From the NCBI GenBank assembly GCA_937942965.1, contig CALDGN010000287.1, positions 1 to 10,878 on the forward strand: a stretch of 10,878 nucleotides of DNA, written 5' to 3'. The DNA comes from an uncultured Acidimicrobiales bacterium. Its GTDB lineage: Bacteria > Actinomycetota > Acidimicrobiia > Acidimicrobiales > UBA10347. Numbering within the stretch: position 1 is the stretch's first letter; every line of letters begins with the position of its first letter. Shown in pieces: positions 6,970-10,878 of the stretch. The notes below the pieces were generated by a model. The model searched no databases and was not told where the DNA came from. It worked only from the letters and a program-made list of their open reading frames with translations. The position numbers and the translations under genes are program-made.

Positions 6970-8069
6970 CGGGCGCCTGTTCCGAGCACGAGTTCGTCGG
7001 CTGGGTCGATCCAACGGATCTGTTCCGCGGGGAGCTGGAGCCACACGGTCTGCCCAGGTCGAACATCGAAGGATGGGTGCGTCGAGACCTTGAGCCGGTT
7101 GTCGCCCAAATCGATCGTCAGCAAATTCTGGGCGCCGAGGGGCTCCACAACGCTGATGACGACTTCGATGGCACCTTCGGCCGGTTCGGCCGAGGTGACC
7201 ATGCTCTCGGCGCGAATGCCGAGCCGGATGGGCGCGTCGACGCGAGGCATGAGCTCGTCTGGCACCTCGCTCGTCGCCGGGATCTGGAACCCGTCACCGA
7301 CTTCGGCGACCAGTCCAGTGTCGACCCGACGCAGGACACCATCGATGAAGTTCATGGGCGGGTTACCGATGAAGCTGCCCACGAACTGGTTCACGGGCTC
7401 GCTGTACACCGTGGCTGGCTCGTCGCACTGCTGGATCACGCCATCGCGCATCACGGCAATGCGATCACCCATGCTCAAGGCTTCGATCTGGTCGTGCGTG
7501 ACATAGATCGTCGTTGCCTTGACCTCGCGCAGCAAGCGCTTGAGCTCAGCTCGCATCTCGAGCCGCAGCAGCGCATCGAGATTCGAAAGCGGTTCGTCCA
7601 TCAGAAGGACCTCGGCCTGCATCGCAAGCGCTCGCGCAACCGCAACACGCTGGCGCTGGCCACCACTCATGTCCGCAGGACGCCGCTCAAGGAGATCCTC
7701 GATATGGAGCAGCTCGGCCGCTTCGTCGACGCGGCGTTTGATCTCGGTCTTGCTCGTCTTGCTCATACGCAAGCCAAAACCGATGTTGTCACGAACGGTC
7801 ATGTGCGGAAAGATCGCATAGCTCTGGAAGACCATCGAGATCTTGCGCTCGCCCGGTGGCAGATAGGTCACGTCGCGGCCACCGATCAGGACCTGACCTG
7901 CGTCGGCCATCCCGAGGCCAGCGACGGCACGCAGAAGCGTCGTCTTGCCACAACCGCTTGGTCCGAGCAGGACCAGAAACTCCTGGTCATGAATCGTGAG
8001 ATTGGCATTGCGCACCGCATAGGTGTCGCCGAAGACCTTGGAGACGCCTTCGATTCGGATCTCAGCCAT
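6966..8069 (-). CDS. ABC transporter ATP-binding protein, MalK/UgpC/MsmX type
   Basis: A 367-aa ATPase that powers sugar import, working as a dimer on the cytoplasmic face of the two permeases. Motifs in order: Walker A GPSGCGKTT (36-44), Q-loop Gln82 in VFQSYAIFP, signature MSGGQRQR (134-141, Met in place of the usual first Leu), Walker B VLLMDEP (154-160), D-loop SNLD (162-165) and H-loop His192 in YVTHDQIEA. The C-terminal third (about 240-367) is the TOBE/regulatory region typical of carbohydrate CUT1 importers and absent from short ATPases. The full-length domain set and intact catalytic residues suggest an active protein. The ATG at 8069 lies 6 nt after the permease stop (8076), with GTGAG about 5 nt upstream. 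Its stop overlaps the lacI start. Within this operon it is the dedicated ATPase, although MsmX-type ATPases can serve several importers. Confidence 0.96.
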   Translation of the reverse strand: MAEIRIEGVSKVFGDTYAVRNANLTIHDQEFLVLLGPSGCGKTTLLRAVAGLGMADAGQVLIGGRDVTYLPPGERKISMVFQSYAIFPHMTVRDNIGFGLRMSKTSKTEIKRRVDEAAELLHIEDLLERRPADMSGGQRQRVAVARALAMQAEVLLMDEPLSNLDALLRLEMRAELKRLLREVKATTIYVTHDQIEALSMGDRIAVMRDGVIQQCDEPATVYSEPVNQFVGSFIGNPPMNFIDGVLRRVDTGLVAEVGDGFQIPATSEVPDELMPRVDAPIRLGIRAESMVTSAEPAEGAIEVVISVVEPLGAQNLLTIDLGDNRLKVSTHPSFDVRPGQTVWLQLPAEQIRWIDPADELVLGTGAR

Positions 8070-8075
8070 GAGCGC

Positions 8076-8951
8076 TCACTTTGATACCTGACCCCACATG
8101 TTGAAGAGGTACTTACGAATGAAGAACATGAAGATGAGTGACGGCACCATCAAGAAGAAACCGCCGGCGAATTGGTAGGCATCGGACGATTCCGACAGCG
8201 AGTTCAGCAACAGCGCAGGCAGCGTACGGTTCTCGAGCGTCAGGACGCTGGCGGCGAAGACCTCGTTCCAGGACAGCACGAATGCGAAGACGCTCGAGGC
8301 TGCGATGCCGGGAAGCACGAGTGGCAACACGATGTGGCGGAAGCTCTGCAGGGGAGAGGCGCCGAACACTTGGCCGGCCTCTTCGAGTTCATACGGCACG
8401 CTCGCGAACACGCTTGCGATGACCAGGATCGAAGTCGGCAAGGCGAGCACCGTGTGCATCAATGCCACGCTGATGAGGCTGTCGAACATGTCGACGCGGA
8501 TGAACAGCACCGCCAGCGGGATCGACAGCACGACGATCGGGAAGGCACGAACGGCCAAGATCGCGAGCCGGAACACATCGCGGCCCGTGAACAGGTAGCG
8601 GGCCACGGCATACCCCGCTGGTGCGGCCAAAAGTGTCGAGAGTACGAGTGCGAGCACCGCCACGATGAGGCTGTTGGCGAGACCTTCGGCAACGCCCTCA
8701 GAACCCAAGAAGAATCGCATCGTGCTGGTCGAGAACGGCACGAACGGCAAGACACTCTTGGGGTACGAGCGCACGGTCTCCTGGGTCGTGAACGCCATGG
8801 AGAACAAGAAGTACATCGGTACGAGGATCCAGAGCGAGACGAAAATCGCTCCGACGTAGGTGCCGATTCGGCCCCACGACATCGGCGCACGGCGCTCTTG
8901 GATCGGGGTCTCGTCGTCCATCACTGCTGGCTTTTCGGAATCGATGCTCAT
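8076..8951 (-). CDS. Sugar ABC transporter permease, MalG/UgpE type
   Basis: A 291-aa inner-membrane component of a CUT1-type carbohydrate importer. Six transmembrane segments are visible: about 30-53, 92-119, 127-152, 157-184, 207-232 and near the C-terminus (GGFFLMVPSLIFMFFI). The cytoplasmic coupling loop carries the EAA motif YELEEAGQVFGASPLQSFRH followed by IVLPLVLPG (about 187-215), which docks onto the ATPase. The N-terminal ~25 residues are charged and cytoplasmic. The ATG at 8951 overlaps the TGA of the upstream permease as ATGA (8948-8951), supporting this start over internal ATGs. It pairs with the MalF-type permease upstream to form the translocation channel. Length and topology are normal for the family. 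Substrate is inferred only from the neighbouring alpha-mannosidase. Confidence 0.95.
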   Translation of the reverse strand: MSIDSEKPAVMDDETPIQERRAPMSWGRIGTYVGAIFVSLWILVPMYFLFSMAFTTQETVRSYPKSVLPFVPFSTSTMRFFLGSEGVAEGLANSLIVAVLALVLSTLLAAPAGYAVARYLFTGRDVFRLAILAVRAFPIVVLSIPLAVLFIRVDMFDSLISVALMHTVLALPTSILVIASVFASVPYELEEAGQVFGASPLQSFRHIVLPLVLPGIAASSVFAFVLSWNEVFAASVLTLENRTLPALLLNSLSESSDAYQFAGGFFLMVPSLIFMFFIRKYLFNMWGQVSK

Positions 8952-10339
8952 GTTGAGCTCAGCTCGTCTTGGGTGCGCACGGCCCGCAGATAGAAGAAGG
9001 CGCTTGCGATGGAGAGCAACAAGATGAAGACCGCGTAGGCCGACGCCACATTGGTGTTACGCAGCGCGAAGTACTGGCGATAGGTCTCGTTGGCCAGCAC
9101 CGTGACGACCTCGCCGCCACCGAGCGCGATCACCACGGCGAACACCTGGAACGCCAGGATGGTGCGCAAGATCAAGGCGACCTGAATGCTGGGGCGAAGC
9201 AGCGGAAGCATGATGTAGCGGACTCGTTGCCAATAGCTGGCGCCGAACAGTTCGGCAGCCTCGAGCGTCTCGTCGGGAATGGACTGCAAACCGGAGACGA
9301 TGATCACCATCACGATCGAGGTTGCTCGCCAGAGTTCGGCCAGCACGATCGCGGCGATGATCCAGTTGCGGGTGTCGATGCTCAGGAAGGAGCGCGGCTC
9401 GTCGATGAGGCCGATGCCTTCGAGGAACGAGTTGATGAACCCGTTGCCTGTGAACAGCGAGAAGAACAGGATGCCGACGGCCAAATCGGACATCCCCATC
9501 GGTATCGAATAGATGTAGAGGAAGATCGACGTTGCCTTGAGGCGGGCGTGGATAACGAGCGCCATCAAGGTCGCCAGCACGAACTGGACGGGCAGGATCA
9601 ACACCATCAGCAACAGGGTCGTGCGCCATGCGGGACCGAAGAATCTGTCCTCGGCCATCTTCTCGATGAACCGGGAAGTGAATTGGCCCTCGGTTCCTCG
9701 GTCGACTCGGCCCAGCTCGCCTTCGCCGAAGATCTGGATGAATCGCGACGGGGCCCATCCCTCAAGCGACTGATCGACCTCGGTCTCGTCGTCTTGGGGG
9801 GTCACGAGGAACCAGAGCTCGAGGGTCGCCGTATCGACGATCCGCACCCGCGTCCGGGCGTCGAGCTTGGCGGCGGTATCTGCGGACTCGCTGGCCTCTT
9901 GGAAGAGCGTGGTTTGGGGGTCTGCGCCCGCGGCGAGCTTCGTTCGGACGGTTCCGGCGAGCGGTGTGCCGTCATCGGCTTCTTCGCGAATCCGGATGCG
10001 GGTCTCGGGCGCCCACCCCTCGACGGTCTGGTCGTTGCTGTCCAACGCGCTGACCTTGAACCACTCTTCGGTCAAGAGATCGCTGGTGAGCTCGCCGTCG
10101 ATCAGGTTCGCCCGTTGGTCGAGCACGGTCAGTCCCGTTCCTTGCGGAAGCGTGCCGAGGGACTCGGCCTCGATGCCCGGATCCTCGAGCAACGGCAGCA
10201 CGGCTTCGTCGTCGTAGACCGCGAGGATCAAACCCTGGACCATCGGATAGCCGAAGAAGGCCGCGAGAAAGAGCAGCGCTGGCGCGATCAGCAGGTAGGG
10301 CGTGAGCGGCCGGCGCCGCTTGACCGTGGGAGCAACCAT
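8948..10339 (-). CDS. Sugar ABC transporter permease, MalF/UgpA type, with SH3-like extracytoplasmic insertion
   Basis: A 463-aa permease, well above the roughly 290-320 aa usual for UgpA-type subunits. TM1 is about 13-41 (YLLIAPALLFLAAFFGYPMV). Residues about 42-218 form a hydrophilic extracytoplasmic insertion that looks like two SH3-type repeats (see separate entry). Then FFGPAWRTTLLLMVLILP begins TM2 (about 238-263), followed by TM3 around 270-296, TM4 about 325-350, TM5 about 383-407 and TM6 about 430-451. The EAA coupling loop is ETLEAAELFGASYWQRVRYI followed by MLPLLRP (about 357-383). Apart from the insertion the order is the standard MalF/UgpA core. The ATG at 10339 has only a weak GGA upstream and lies 89 nt after the binding-protein stop, beyond a hairpin. 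It forms the channel with the MalG-type subunit encoded next. The family is certain; the insertion's role is unknown. Confidence 0.94.
   Translation of the reverse strand: MVAPTVKRRRPLTPYLLIAPALLFLAAFFGYPMVQGLILAVYDDEAVLPLLEDPGIEAESLGTLPQGTGLTVLDQRANLIDGELTSDLLTEEWFKVSALDSNDQTVEGWAPETRIRIREEADDGTPLAGTVRTKLAAGADPQTTLFQEASESADTAAKLDARTRVRIVDTATLELWFLVTPQDDETEVDQSLEGWAPSRFIQIFGEGELGRVDRGTEGQFTSRFIEKMAEDRFFGPAWRTTLLLMVLILPVQFVLATLMALVIHARLKATSIFLYIYSIPMGMSDLAVGILFFSLFTGNGFINSFLEGIGLIDEPRSFLSIDTRNWIIAAIVLAELWRATSIVMVIIVSGLQSIPDETLEAAELFGASYWQRVRYIMLPLLRPSIQVALILRTILAFQVFAVVIALGGGEVVTVLANETYRQYFALRNTNVASAYAVFILLLSIASAFFYLRAVRTQDELSST
9725..10207 (-). other. Insertion of two tandem SH3-like domains between TM1 and TM2 of the permease
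   Basis: Two copies of a beta-rich module lie in protein residues about 45-118 and 129-205. Copy 1 has SLGTLPQGTGLTVLD, then EEWFKVSALD and EGWAPETRIRI. Copy 2 has AAKLDARTRVRIVD, then LELWFLVTPQDD and EGWAPSRFIQI. The order (lead-in strand, G/A-T-x-V-x-V-x-D, WFxV, EGWAPxRxIxI) is the pattern of bacterial SH3 (SH3b) domains. The domain call is by eye and needs a profile search. By topology the region faces outside the membrane. Confidence 0.6.
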
Positions 10340-10357
10340 GTCAGGAGTCCATACTGG

Positions 10358-10406
10358 CGCACGGCCGCTTCCTGCCCACCGGATGGCAGGCAGGAAGGAC
10401 CGTGCG
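10358..10406 (-). promoter_or_regulatory. Long imperfect hairpin between binding-protein and permease genes
   Basis: CGCACGG (10358-10364) pairs with CCGTGCG (10400-10406). Further in, CTTCCTGCC (10368-10376) pairs with GGCAGGAAG (10389-10397). A small CCG/GA internal loop separates the two stems, and a 12-nt loop closes the hairpin. GGCAGGCAGG in the right arm allows an alternative register. There is no T tract on either side, so a partial terminator or an mRNA-stabilising/processing stem is more likely than a full intrinsic terminator. It is the only gap of more than a few nucleotides in the transporter part of the operon. Confidence 0.6.
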
Positions 10407-10428
10407 TCACTCTGGAGGGATCAGAGGA

Positions 10429-10878
<450 letters not shown>

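Noticed and set aside
7077..8084. A 335-codon open frame on the + strand opposite the ATPase gene
   Set aside because: The opposite strand carries every ABC ATPase motif; this frame has no recognisable motif and crosses a gene boundary.

Overview
The window looks like a chromosomal segment of a high-G+C Gram-positive bacterium, most likely an actinomycetote. By eye, the base composition is G+C rich, third positions are mostly G or C, GTG starts occur, several genes overlap by 4 nt, and antisense strands carry long shadow ORFs. The lineage could be Acidimicrobiia-like, but that is a guess. No rRNA, tRNA, CRISPR array, insertion sequence or phage gene was seen.

Left part, + strand (1-3104): the 3' portion of a nicotinamidase gene (pncA type, cut by the window edge) is followed by a strong hairpin at 530-566, probably its terminator. 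Next is a secreted/membrane TPM-domain protein with one transmembrane segment, a long helical region and a Gly/Phe-rich tail. Just after its stop codon, a 41-bp direct repeat duplicates the end of the gene, including the stop codon, and creates two hairpins in the gap between convergent genes.

Right part, - strand (10878 down to 3207): one compact carbohydrate-uptake operon. Its order is solute-binding protein (C-terminal part only, cut by the window edge), MalF-type permease, MalG-type permease, MalK/UgpC-type ATPase, LacI-family repressor and a GH38 alpha-mannosidase resembling E. coli MngB. Spacing is very tight: 4-nt overlaps at 8948-8951 and 6966-6969, and 6 nt between permease 2 and the ATPase. 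The only sizeable gap, about 90 nt, follows the binding-protein gene and holds a long imperfect hairpin (10358-10406). Such a hairpin could give the binding protein a higher expression level than the membrane components.

Predicted function: the binding protein captures a small alpha-mannoside outside the cell, the two permeases and the ATPase import it, and the cytoplasmic GH38 enzyme hydrolyses it. LacI probably senses the sugar and represses the operon from an operator outside the window. The most unusual feature is in the MalF-type permease: about 175 extracytoplasmic residues between transmembrane helices 1 and 2 look like two tandem bacterial SH3-like domains, in a different place from the periplasmic loop of E. 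coli MalF. This is the best candidate here for something not commonly described.
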